From Blattamonas nauphoetae (lineage: Eukaryota > Preaxostyla > Oxymonadida), in the NCBI GenBank assembly GCA_033064195.1, contig JARBJD010000630.1, forward strand, positions 1-27,567: a DNA stretch of 27,567 bases, written 5' to 3'. Positions 1 to 8,113 of the stretch are shown in pieces. The notes beneath the pieces are model-generated. The model was given only the letters and a program-made list of their open reading frames with translations. It made no database searches and was not told the DNA's origin. Every line of letters begins with the position of its first letter. The stretch's first letter is position 1. The position numbers were made by a program, and so were the translations under genes.

Positions 1-292
1 AAAAACCGGCCAGAGGAAGAATTCCATAGCAAGGGACTTGAATTTTGTGGAGTTTTGATCGTGCTTATCTAGCAGGTTATAGTGAAAGACTTCCACTGCT
101 CGGACCAGGGTCGAGTTTGGTCGTTGTCATTCTTTTTCCATTTTGATCACTTTCTTCATATCACTACTTTCTCTCTCTTCATTTTAGACATTTGGCGTGT
201 TTGTGAATGACTGGCGAACAGTGATCGGACGATCCTGTGGATCTTTCTTTGATTCTCAGCTTTTAGCATTATTTCCACAAAAGTTCTCAATC
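1..292 (+). repeat. Left terminal inverted repeat of the 4.2 kb element
   Basis: Matches the reverse complement of 3892-4194 with scattered substitutions and a few small indels. Similarity fades just inside the shared ATTATTTCCACAAA stretch. The window begins exactly at the outermost matched bases, so the repeat may extend further left. Confidence 0.9.
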
Positions 293-876
293 CACATCAT
301 TGTGGTGAAATGAATGATGTAATATGCTTCTCTTTTCTCATTGAGAGTGATAGATACTGTGAAGAGAAGAGAACGATGACGGTCTGGAGAAAGGATGGCA
401 TGGGTCCAGTGTGTCTGGTGGTGATATGTCCCCAATATTCGATCATCTGAGGATTGGAACATACAAAATCGATCTATTTCCTTCTTGTCATCTCTTTTCC
501 CTAAAATAGCGAGAGGTGAAACAGTCAATGGAGGATAAGCTATTCAAAAAGTGAGGCTCTTATCAGAAATCCTGGAGAACTATCACTTCACAGGACATGA
601 AGGTTCTCTATTTTGAAAATAGTCAGTTTTGCACAATATTTCGTCAAAACACATAATTTTACAAAAAATACATCCATAGAGTGAAAAAGTGATTTTTATT
701 TTGATCAACCTTGATCGGATGAATGGAAACTTTTCATGCCTTTTTCGGTTTTGTCACTTCTACACCTTCTCTGGGGATCTCATCATGACCACAGATGAAC
801 ACGATATTGTGACACCTTCCATATTTCTTCAGAAATCCACCGCCAGACACATTGAACCCGTTGAGCCAGACACATT

Positions 877-1493
877 TCAAAACCACCAGACACAATGAAC
901 CCATGCCGAAAGGATAACAGACTTGAGATCTTCTGCTCCAGCGCGCGCGGACACGACAGGCAAGATGAGTGGCTGCGAGGAGTCCATGGCGATGGGTGCA
1001 CAACTAAGGAGCTGAGAGTGAAGCAAGTGGAAGATAAACTGAATGACGACGATGGTTATTAAACTGGAGAGAACCACACGCTCGTTTGGATCGCCGGTGC
1101 CTGACAGCATTCTCTGCTGGTTGTCTTTCGTGATATCCAGCGCTGTATCCAGATCCTTCGCCTCTGTTTGGAGAGCGGATTGGTTGTTGCATTCGAGCGA
1201 TTCTGAGAGGAAACGAAGAGAAGAATCATGAGCAGAGACTAGATCACACCTGATTCGTTTGTGACATTTCCCTGTTGATCGAGAAGATGACTCTCCACTG
1301 AGAGATCGCGCTGTTCGACGGAGATGTCGGGCAGGGCCATTTCGTCCAGATCCACAAACCGTCCAAGAAAATAGCGGACAAGGTTCATCAGTTGCTCTCT
1401 GTCACTCTTTGATTCCTCCGCATACACCTCACGGTCGTCCTTGTTCACCGTCAGATGCGTCCGAGTCTCCAGGATCATTCCACCCTGTCCCAA
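877..1493 (-). pseudogene. Decayed, intron-containing gene fragment ending in a hydrophobic segment
   Basis: Two minus-strand blocks read like protein. The first (about 1493-1250) is rich in Glu, Asp and Leu (motifs DREQLMNLVRYFLGRF and ISVEQRDLSVESHLL). The second (about 1202-1020) continues with NNQSALQTEAKDLDTAL and ends in a membrane-like stretch (LSSLITIVVIQFIFHLL). A GTGTGA...TTTCCTCTCAG segment at 1249-1203 lies exactly between them, keeps the frame if removed, and has canonical intron borders. A helical region followed by one C-terminal membrane segment resembles SNARE layout, but I do not recognise a SNARE signature. It lies inside the long-TIR element and could be a captured host gene piece. 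An upstream frame (1611-1494) may be an earlier exon; the frame relationship is disrupted. Confidence 0.35.
1203..1249 (-). other. Candidate 47-nt spliceosomal intron
   Basis: On the minus strand the segment begins GTGTGATC and ends with a pyrimidine-rich run followed by CAG. The flanking reading frames are both protein-like and join in phase across it. It is the only plausible spliceosomal intron seen in the window. Confidence 0.35.
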
Positions 1494-1649
1494 AGACTCT
1501 TAACTGTTGGCGCTTGATGCGCGTGTGGTGTTGTCGAGTGAGTGATGTCTGCTGAGGGATCCTGTCTGAGGAGTGCCTGAATAGGAAGGTTTTCCGCTTG
1601 TATTGATTCATTCAATCGCTTTCAACGAATGGGCCAGTACATTTTGGGC

Positions 1650-2325
1650 ATACATTCGGAATGTATGTCAAGATTCGGTATGTATGTCAAGCCCATCTGA
1701 CGCAACATCACAATCAGATTCTGCAACAGCCATATATGCAAAATGAAGAAAGGACATCAATACATACCATCACGGGAGAAGAGTCGGTTGGAAATATTAC
1801 TGGAAAGTTCTCGATCATTTGGATTCATTTTTGTGTCTTTCAATATCATGTGCTCAATCTGCTTTTTCTGAGGATATATTGTTATTGATCATGTTCAGAG
1901 GTGCTATAATGATAGAATATTGAGAAATTGAAACGAAGTTGCTGATAATCGGAGAAAAAGTGACGATCTGTGACATCGGTGGATCGGGGTGTTGATGCTC
2001 TATTTCGAGTTGAGACCACTTCTAGTGGTGAGAAGAGCTTCAGATAGTTGGAATATATCGGAATATAGATCATAAATCGTACGTGAGTGATACACCAGAT
2101 TTCAAGAAGATCTCATCTCTTTTTCACACTTCTTTGGCATTCATCTGCTTTCTATCACCTCCCACAATATAATACATGGTGAAACGATGAATAAGTATGA
2201 AATTTGATCGAATTGGCACCAATATAAGGAGAGAAACTCATTTTGTTTTGACATACATACCGAAGATCTTTGACATACATACCGAATTGACATACATACC
2301 GAAGCTTGACATACATACCCAATCC
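1650..2325. mobile_element. Small foldback-like element bounded by 17-bp tandem repeats
   Basis: The unit TTCGGTATGTATGTCAA occurs about twice at 1655-1695 on the plus strand and about four times at 2250-2318 on the minus strand, so the two arrays face each other across about 560 bp. The interior is AT-rich and has no credible gene. Inverted ends built from short direct repeats are the hallmark of foldback-type elements. It sits inside the larger long-TIR element. Confidence 0.5.
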
Positions 2326-2779
2326 ATGCCACATTTTGCAGCTTGACGACATCCTTCTCGAGATGTTTCGTCTTTGAACGTTCATCAAACAGTTCGTGTT
2401 CCCTCTGAGAGATGCTGCTGTTCTTTATGGATTTTGTCTACAAGTGCTCTATTCTGGTCTCGAATGGTTATTAGCCGCTTGTGGTGGCTTAGAAGCTTGC
2501 ATAGATTTGGTGAGCTATTGGTTGACAACATCCCAATGGCGACGACAATAGGTGTAGAATAGGATGAATGAGAACCTGTTGGAGCATGAGGCAATCCAAT
2601 AACTCTGTTAAATTTTCATCGGCGTTGGGGAAAGAACGAGATGTGATGGAACAAAGGTTTGATCACGTCGAAGACTGGATGAGAGAAGCATCAAGACATC
2701 AACTCTCTTGCACATTTGCACATCACACATTTCTCACTCATCTCGATGTTTCGGAACCATTCAACCGTGTTTGAAGACA
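2326..2779. other. Gene-poor segment with one coiled-coil-like minus-strand frame
   Basis: A minus-strand frame at 2594-2385 includes a heptad-like stretch (KRLITIRDQNRALVDKIHKEQQ), which could be a short relic of a coiled-coil gene. Nothing else here is recognisable. Confidence 0.25.
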
Positions 2780-3640
2780 AAATGAAGCGTGGGAGAATCA
2801 AGTGTTCGAAAATGGTGGAAATTGAAGTCCACCGGCTCATTCCGCGCGTGGGTTGTTTTGATCTCCTGCTTCCATTGGCTCTTCATCCTCCGCCTTTTGT
2901 CGTCTCCATCTCCATCTTCTTTAGCATTTCGCGAGCCATTCGTTGATCCTCCTCTTTCTCCTCATGTCGTCTTTTTCCCTTTTCTTTCTCCTCTCCCTCT
3001 CTTCCTTCATCCGCTGTCCTTCCTCTTTCGTCTCTTCCTTCGAATCTCCAAACTCCTCAGGTGCATAATCACAAATCCCATTCTGCCCGGTTCCTTTCCT
3101 TCATGTGCAAAATCACTCGACCATCTTCGCTTCTCGTCAGATCTCTTCTGTTCCGTCTTATCCTTGCTTCTGTTTTGTTCACAATATCTGTCAGTCTCTT
3201 CTTCTACCGCTGTATAGCAGGTTTTGAGTTTTCTTTCACACGCTGCTCCTGCAATGCCTGTATCCGATCCTCCATTTCCTTCGCTTCACTGAACGGCTTT
3301 TCAGATCGATCGCCCACTTCAAACTCCTTATACCTCGCATTTGCCTTGTTTGGATCCTTCCTTTTCCACGTCGTAACCAGACTCTTCCAGTTCGGTACAG
3401 CCACCACGTCTGACCTCCCTTGCGCTTCTCCCGCTCATTCGGCGTCTGCACAACCACCAACAAGCGCTGTCGTAGCTGACTGGACACTGATTTCGGAGAA
3501 AGCTGAACGGACAACGGCGAGCGCATCTCCTCCTCGTCTTCCTCTTCCCGGTTGTGCTTCAGCTTCATCTCGTTCAAAGGCTCCACAATCCGCCGCTTAT
3601 ACCCTCGTTCTTTGCGCAGCTAGGCGTTCAGTTAGCCGAT
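2780..3640 (-). pseudogene. Decayed Lys/Glu-rich gene relic inside the long-TIR element
   Basis: The plus strand is strongly pyrimidine-rich because the minus strand encodes Lys/Glu/Arg-rich runs. Protein-like stretches on the minus strand include KRRIVEPLNEMKLKHNREEE followed by LSPKSVSSQLRQRLLVVVQT (about 3620-3430) and, in another frame, VPNWKSLVTTWKRKDPNKAN with ARYKEFEVGDRSEKPF (about 3405-3270). A frame change near 3415 separates them, and further stops follow. I do not recognise the family. The second stretch faintly recalls Myb/SANT-like modules, but this is weak. A captured host gene is the most likely source. Confidence 0.3.
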
Positions 3641-3891
3641 TCTGCATTGCACGATCTAACGAAGAAACAAGCAAGAGAAAGAGTAACAAGGCCAAACCGT
3701 GCTTGCATCAACAGTAAGATAAGTCTGCGACACTAAAGAAACCGAATAAGAGCCGACAACTTCTTCAGCCACCTCATCCACTTCATTCTCCACATCGTGA
3801 AGGAACTTCTCTCGCTCTCACTATCAAAGAGTATGATATAGAGTTGGATGCGAAAGGGACGATAAATTGAGAAGTATTTCTTTCAAATAGA

Positions 3892-4194
3892 GTGAATCGA
3901 GAACCTTTGTGGAAATAATGCTAAAAGCTGAGAATCAAAGAAAGATCCACAGGATCGTCCGATCACTGTTCGCCAGTCATTCACAAACACGCCAAATGTC
4001 TAAAAATGAAGAGAGAAAGAAGTAGTGATATATGAAAGAAAGTGATCAAAATGGAAAAGAATGACAACGACCAAACTCGAACCCTGGTCCGAGCAGTGGA
4101 AGTCTTTCACTATAACCTGCTGAACTAAACACGATCAAAAACTCCACAAAATTCAATCCCTTGCTATGGAGATTCTTCCCTCTGGCCGGTTTTT
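3892..4194 (-). repeat. Right terminal inverted repeat of the 4.2 kb element
   Basis: Inverted partner of 1-292. Its outer end (CTCTGGCCGGTTTTT) runs straight into a tandem array whose units resemble the TIR tip, which suggests that the array grew from the terminus. Confidence 0.9.
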
Positions 4195-4315
4195 TCCCTC
4201 CCGATGAGTTTTTCCCTCTCACTTAGTTTTTCCTCTGACTTAGTTCTTCCTCCGACTTAGTTTTTCCTCTGACCGAGTTTTTCCCCTCCAACTGTGTTCT
4301 TCCCCTCAGAATTGA
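4195..4315 (+). repeat. Tandem array of about seven 17-20 bp pyrimidine-rich units
   Basis: Units of the form TTTTTCCTCTGACTTAG repeat with substitutions from the end of the right TIR to the segment ending CAGAATTGAGG. The first unit overlaps the TIR tip (CTTCCTCTGGCCGGTTTTT), so array and terminus share a sequence pattern. Confidence 0.75.
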
Positions 4316-5108
4316 GGTACCCAACTCTCCCGTTCAATTTAACCTGCAAGGTGAGGTTCGCAATTTCATTTCACCCTTTTTATGACTCAATCCTCCTTGT
4401 TTGCATTCAAATATCATCCCTTCTCACATAAGATCCAAAGTGATCACGATAAAAAGGATGAAGAACAGAGTGAGATCAAAGGGATGGATTGAAAGGGAGA
4501 CTGGGGCCTGAAGTGAATGAAAAAGAGTCGAGATGGAGAGAATGAATACGGAAGTCTTCTGAATCTGCATATCTCTGCACGAAACGCTGTCTGCGGAACA
4601 TGATGAATGGAAATGCGAGGATGGCAGGAGATGGGCATAAGGATGCGTAAAGTGGAAGAATATTTGTCAGATTTTGATATTAGTGACAGGCTGGGCGAGA
4701 GGAGAGTGGAAAGAAGACAGAGAAGAAAGAAAGAGCTAGATTTGGTTTGAAAGGAAAATAAGCGCGATGAAGACGGGAAGAAGAACAAAAACAGAAAGTT
4801 GATGAAAAGCAAACCATTTGTGAGAAAGCGGAGGAGGTTGAACGAAGAAAGTGGGAGAAGGACGTCGTATTCGACTGCGATCTGATTGATGCGATCCAAT
4901 AAGCAGATGCTGATAAACAGAGAGACTTGGAAGAGAAAATAGTCATGAAACATGAATGGAAGAGGAGATAATCGGTGAAAAGAAGACGAGATATGACATT
5001 ACGAAAGAAGAAATTGGATTGAAGAGAAAAGCGAGAATATGAAATATCTATTCAACAAATTTGTCTAGAAAGTGAAATACAGTTCCGTGTGGGTGACTCA
5101 TGAGTGTG
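4316..5108. other. Intergenic; purine-rich plus strand, no gene seen
   Basis: From about 4440 to 5040 the plus strand is AG-rich. Long minus-strand frames here encode Phe/Leu/Ser-rich products that are the complement of this bias. The plus strand has frequent stops in all frames. I see no RNA gene or repeat. Confidence 0.4.
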
Positions 5109-5462
5109 TACCGATTTTAAAGGAAATCTGTTGGACCATTTTGGAGGAAAGTGGAACAAAGTTGGAACTCCACAAGACTTGATCCTGAGTTTGGAACCAT
5201 TTAAAAGAGAACCAAGATGGGAAAAATAGGGAATCAAACCTCAAGAATTGATTTTTGGCGATCTAGACGCAGAACAGGTTGGTTTGCTCGCATGGAGATG
5301 TCGATTCAAGGTGAGGCCAGTCATTCGAACCGACATCGTTGTCGACCACTGACAATACCGCGAGATACAGGTTAAAAACATGAAAGAAATAAAGATTCCG
5401 ACTTTTGAGAAGGATATGATGGATGGATTGTATCTGAAGAACGACACACAAACATTTGCATA
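5109..5462 (+). pseudogene. Decayed open frame of unknown origin next to the Polinton block
   Basis: One frame reads like protein throughout, with stretches such as DFKGNLLDHFGGKWNKVGTP, FGDLDAEQVGLLAWRCRFKV and KIPTFEKDMMDGLYLKNDTQ. It is interrupted in a few places, so it is not a working gene as it stands. I recognise no family. It may be a host gene relic or belong to another mobile element; there is no matching sequence in the right Polinton copy. Confidence 0.35.
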
Positions 5463-5857
5463 AAAATGAAGGACTACAACAATATCATACTGATTCCTTC
5501 AGCAGCAAGATTCGACGTAATTCAACGAAGTTGTTTTTCAGTTCTCATCCATTCTCTTCAAATGGTTGGGAAAGTAACTCCTGAAAGCGCAAGAGCAAAT
5601 CAGTACAATTGGGACGTCTGGCGAGACATCGTGGGAAGTTCCAGACTGACAACATGTTCAAGAATGGAAAGATGCATACAAAAGCACATCGTATTTGGTG
5701 GTTTTCTTTTTTGAACAATAATCCCCATAAATTTGTCTTTTTGTCTCTTGTCTCAAATGTCAGATATGTGAACAAAATCATTCCCTGTGACATGAAGAAA
5801 GTATCAAGAGTTGCTCCTATCACATTCATCAATTTTGAAGTCATCATCCTAAACGTC
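5463..5857. other. Unassigned stretch immediately left of the Polinton junction
   Basis: A plus-strand frame of 82 codons (5466-5714, with KVTPESARANQYNWDVWRDI) is the only protein-like element. The longer frame at 5609-5923 runs across the junction at 5858 and is therefore unlikely to be a real gene. No terminal inverted repeat of the Polinton is recognisable here. Confidence 0.3.
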
Positions 5858-5861
5858 ACAT

Positions 5862-6209
5862 ATGGTGTTCAATTCAATTCAATCACAGATTGCATCACTA
5901 ATGTGGGACAAATGGCTTATTGATCATGTTCAGGACTACAATCCCAGTATGAAACAAAAGAAAGCCTTCAAGGATCAGATTTATCCAGTGTTTCTCCAAA
6001 TGATTACTCAAGATCCAACGTATTTATCGGAATACTGTACTCGCTATTCAACTCACATATCAACAGAAGTTAATAAACTGAAAGCCAAAGCATTCAAAAC
6101 AGTCACAGATGATGATATCAGTGGATACCAATCTGAAATGCCTGGGTATTATCGATTTGCACAGTTGGACAGTTCTGGAATGGGAGCTATAGATCGAGCA
6201 GAAATGTGA
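5862..6209 (+). pseudogene. Partial copy of the 320-aa Polinton protein
   Basis: About 115 residues correspond almost exactly to the C-terminal third of the protein encoded at 13225-14187; both share DYNPSMKQKKAFKDQIYPVF and the ending FAQLDSSGMGAIDRAEM. It is the first segment of the left arm, so only this part of the gene is present in the left copy. Function unknown; its position at the head of the capsid module suggests a virion or core role. Confidence 0.85.
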
Positions 6210-6230
6210 ATTTAAAAACATTAATATTTA

Positions 6231-6246
6231 TTTTTTATTTTTATAG
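6231..6246 (+). promoter_or_regulatory. T-rich start motif before the left 197-aa gene copy
   Basis: TTTTTTATTTTTATAG lies six bases before the ATG at 6253 and is kept in the right arm (13189-13203, minus strand). Confidence 0.6.
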
Positions 6247-6762
6247 AAAGTGATGCAACCAATTCTAAGTTGTCAATTTACGAAACACACAAGTTCTTCT
6301 TCAGTACCAACATCAATCACCAACAATGTCATCATCGAGGATAGAAGCAAAGCTGGTGTAGATAATAGAGGATCGAAGATGGAGATGGAAAGAGTATGCT
6401 CTGAGCCTGTGGTCACTATTGAACGTGGAGCTTACGATTCACCACTAGAGACATATCCATCAGCTCCAATTCATAGCCGTTCAATCCCACTGCGAGAATA
6501 TACATCGAACATTTCAGCATTCAAAGATCAGCTATTGCTCGTCTACAAAAATGCTTTCGCTTGTGAAAAGAAACTACTGAATAATCTCATTGAACCTTCG
6601 AAGAAACTGATCACAAACCAAAGTGATTTATGTGCACTGATTGCGACTCTCACTGGAATCAATGATGTGGTGATCGAATTGGATGATTTATCTGACAAGT
6701 GCCTCTGTCTGAATAAACTCCCAATCTTTCGAACAATTTTCAAGATCCTCGTTGGTGGAAAA

Positions 6763-6770
6763 GATATGAG
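6763..6770 (+). repeat. Target site duplication, left copy (GATATGAG)
   Basis: The octamer is repeated exactly at 7290-7297, and the uninterrupted right-arm gene has a single copy at this point. Eight base pairs is the hAT-superfamily duplication length. Confidence 0.95.
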
Positions 6771-7289
6771 CAGGCTTCTGATTTGATCCCAGTGATCCCA
6801 GTCGGATCTGATGTCACCAAATACCTACAATACCATTTCGTTTCTTTCATTTCAAAAAAGTCTTCTTATATATGATATTTGAATGGAAAAAAGAGTAAAA
6901 AGGAAAATGGTCACTTCATAGATGATGAAAATGCGAACTTTGGGTTCTGATGATTTCGTCAGTTCTTACTCAAAAATCACAAAACAAATCGCAAATGCGA
7001 TAGTATGCGTAATTTGATGGGATTTACTCACTGATTTTAGTCAATGAAGGGAATACATCGAAAATAGAAATGTTGGTGAATTTGATCGTGTGTGTTTTGG
7101 GAAATAAGAGCTAACTGAACGATAGAAGAGTATTATGTGAAAACAAGAAGTGAATTGAACATCATAGATGAAGTGATAATGTGAAAATCTCAAAGAAAAA
7201 GAGTTGAGATTTGATCTCAGTTAAAATTTGGGGACTGACATCAATTGATGTCAGTTTTACCTGTTTTGATGCCACCACTCAGATGCCTG
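6771..7289. mobile_element. 519-bp hAT-type MITE
   Basis: The ends are imperfect inverted repeats (CAGGCTTCTGA and, read inward from the right, CAGGCATCTGA), flanked by an exact 8-bp duplication. Both features fit non-autonomous hAT elements. The interior has no coding potential, is AT-rich, and contains a 22-bp perfect palindrome near the right end. The insertion is absent from the right arm, so it postdates the separation of the two Polinton copies. Confidence 0.93.
7234..7255. repeat. 22-bp perfect palindrome within the MITE
   Basis: ACTGACATCAATTGATGTCA followed by GT is its own reverse complement. It lies about 35 bp from the right MITE end and could be a subterminal protein-binding site or a cruciform seed. 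Confidence 0.85.
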
Positions 7290-7297
7290 GATATGAG
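7290..7297 (+). repeat. Target site duplication, right copy (GATATGAG)
   Basis: Second copy of the octamer at 6763-6770, directly following the MITE end. Confidence 0.95.
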
Positions 7298-7423
7298 TTT
7301 CGCCTACAATGAAGCATACAACACTATTCTCAATTATGGCATTTCTCTGACGAAAGCTATACCCCGTTAGGGCAGAAATCTCTTCTGAGATTACTTCCTC
7401 GTTAAAATTATAAATGAATTGTG

Positions 7424-7441
7424 TTTTTTATTTTTACATAA
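7424..7441 (+). promoter_or_regulatory. T-rich start motif before the left 102-aa gene
   Basis: TTTTTTATTTTTACATAA abuts the ATG at 7442 and is base-for-base the same as the motif before the right-arm copy (12520-12537, minus strand). Confidence 0.65.
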
Positions 7442-7750
7442 ATGGCACCAGGAAGTTTCAACAAACTCAAAAATATCGGCAAGCAATTCTTTCAATTCAT
7501 CAAACCTCTAGCTTCAACATTACTTCAAGTCGGTGGTGGATTGCTCTCTCAAACGAACAGTAAATTCGGACAAACAGCAGGTGGAATACTCAATGGATTA
7601 GGAGGAATGATGGACGTTTATCAACAAAATAAGGCGATCAATCGAGCACCACAACAACAGATGATCGAGTACGAACCTCCACGAAATGGACGATACTCCA
7701 ATGACGATTTGCCACTCTCGTCCAATTCCAAAATTCAATTCAAAGGATAA
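7442..7750 (+). CDS. Small MAPG protein A, left copy (probable minor virion protein)
   Basis: A 102-residue protein starting MAPGSFNKLKNIGKQFFQFI. The first 60 residues are Gly-rich and amphipathic (LLQVGGGLLSQ, GGILNGLGGMM), and the tail is polar with EYEPPRNGRYSND. The right-arm copy (12211-12519) differs at about five positions, all in the last third. The N-terminus resembles that of the next gene's product (MAPG, Lys at 8-9, Gly-Lys near 13), so the two small genes are probably paralogues. Amphipathic small proteins beside capsid genes in Polintons are often compared with adenoviral core or membrane-lytic proteins (pX, pVI); that is inference here. Confidence 0.75.
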   Translation: MAPGSFNKLKNIGKQFFQFIKPLASTLLQVGGGLLSQTNSKFGQTAGGILNGLGGMMDVYQQNKAINRAPQQQMIEYEPPRNGRYSNDDLPLSSNSKIQFKG

Positions 7751-7770
7751 ACATTCACTAGTATTCGAAT

Positions 7771-7788
7771 TTTTTTATTTTTATTAAA
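7771..7788 (+). promoter_or_regulatory. T-rich start motif before left MAPG protein B
   Basis: TTTTTTATTTTTATTAAA runs directly into the ATG at 7789, in a gap of only 38 bp after the preceding stop. Confidence 0.6.
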
Positions 7789-8085
7789 ATGGCACCAGGT
7801 TGGTTATCAAAATTAGCAGGAGTCGGAAAAACAATTCTTCGTGTGGGAGCTCCATTTCTGAATCTTATTCCCTTTGTTGGACCACTGATTTCTAAGGTAG
7901 CACGGACAGGTATTGAAATGATCCCAGATGTGAAATCGGATCAGCAAATCCATGCGGAAAAGATGGCTCTGTATGAGCAAGCGATGAATGAATGAAACAC
8001 AGCAGTTGCGAATAAACTCCGAGGAGAAATACTGAAACTAGAAGAAAAGCTGAAACCAAAGAAGAAGAAAGTCAAAAAGAAATAA
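7789..8085 (+). pseudogene. Left copy of small MAPG protein B (broken)
   Basis: Corresponds to the gene at 11868-12173. The product begins MAPGWLSKLAGVGKTILRVG, continues with a hydrophobic FLNLIPFVGPLIS segment and has a Lys-rich end. The copy is the same length as the right-arm gene within a few codons but is broken. Confidence 0.8.
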
Positions 8086-8094
8086 GCAACTATG

Positions 8095-8113
8095 TTTTTT
8101 TATTTTTGATAAA
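8095..8113 (+). promoter_or_regulatory. T-rich start motif before the major capsid gene
   Basis: Six Ts, A, five Ts, then GATAAA before the ATG at 8114. The same arrangement precedes the right-arm capsid fragment (11801-11819, minus strand). Confidence 0.65.

Larger units (their letters stand above)
1..4194. mobile_element. 4.2 kb long-TIR DNA transposon (MULE-like architecture, family unassigned)
   Basis: Bases 1-292 are repeated in inverted orientation at 3892-4194 at roughly 90% identity. The outer ends read AAAAACCGGCCAGAGG and its complement. Inverted repeats of nearly 300 bp on a 4 kb element are typical of Mutator-like elements, but no transposase is recognisable inside, so it would be non-autonomous. 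The interior holds decayed, protein-like frames on the minus strand and a smaller repeat-ended insertion. The left end coincides with the window start, so a target duplication cannot be checked. It could instead be two separate inverted repeat copies flanking ordinary DNA. Confidence 0.7.
6253..7370 (+). pseudogene. Left copy of the 197-aa Polinton protein, split by a hAT MITE
   Basis: The copy corresponds to the gene at 12591-13181 on the right. The first 170 or so residues (start MQPILSCQFTKH) and the last 25 (AYNEAYNTILNYGISLTKAI) are both recognisable, separated by the MITE at 6771-7289. A GTG lies directly before the ATG, but the ATG is the better start because it sits at the usual distance from the upstream T-rich motif. 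Function unknown. Confidence 0.85.

Noticed and set aside
3061-3717. 218-codon plus-strand frame in the long-TIR element
   Set aside because: Ser/Phe/Leu-rich complement of a Lys/Glu-rich minus-strand relic that reads more like protein.
4444-4953. 169-codon minus-strand frame rich in Phe, Leu and Ser
   Set aside because: Product of a purine-rich plus strand; composition is low-complexity and no motif or start context supports it.
5609-5923. 104-codon plus-strand frame across the left Polinton junction
   Set aside because: It spans two unrelated sequences and is out of frame with the capsid-module gene it overlaps.
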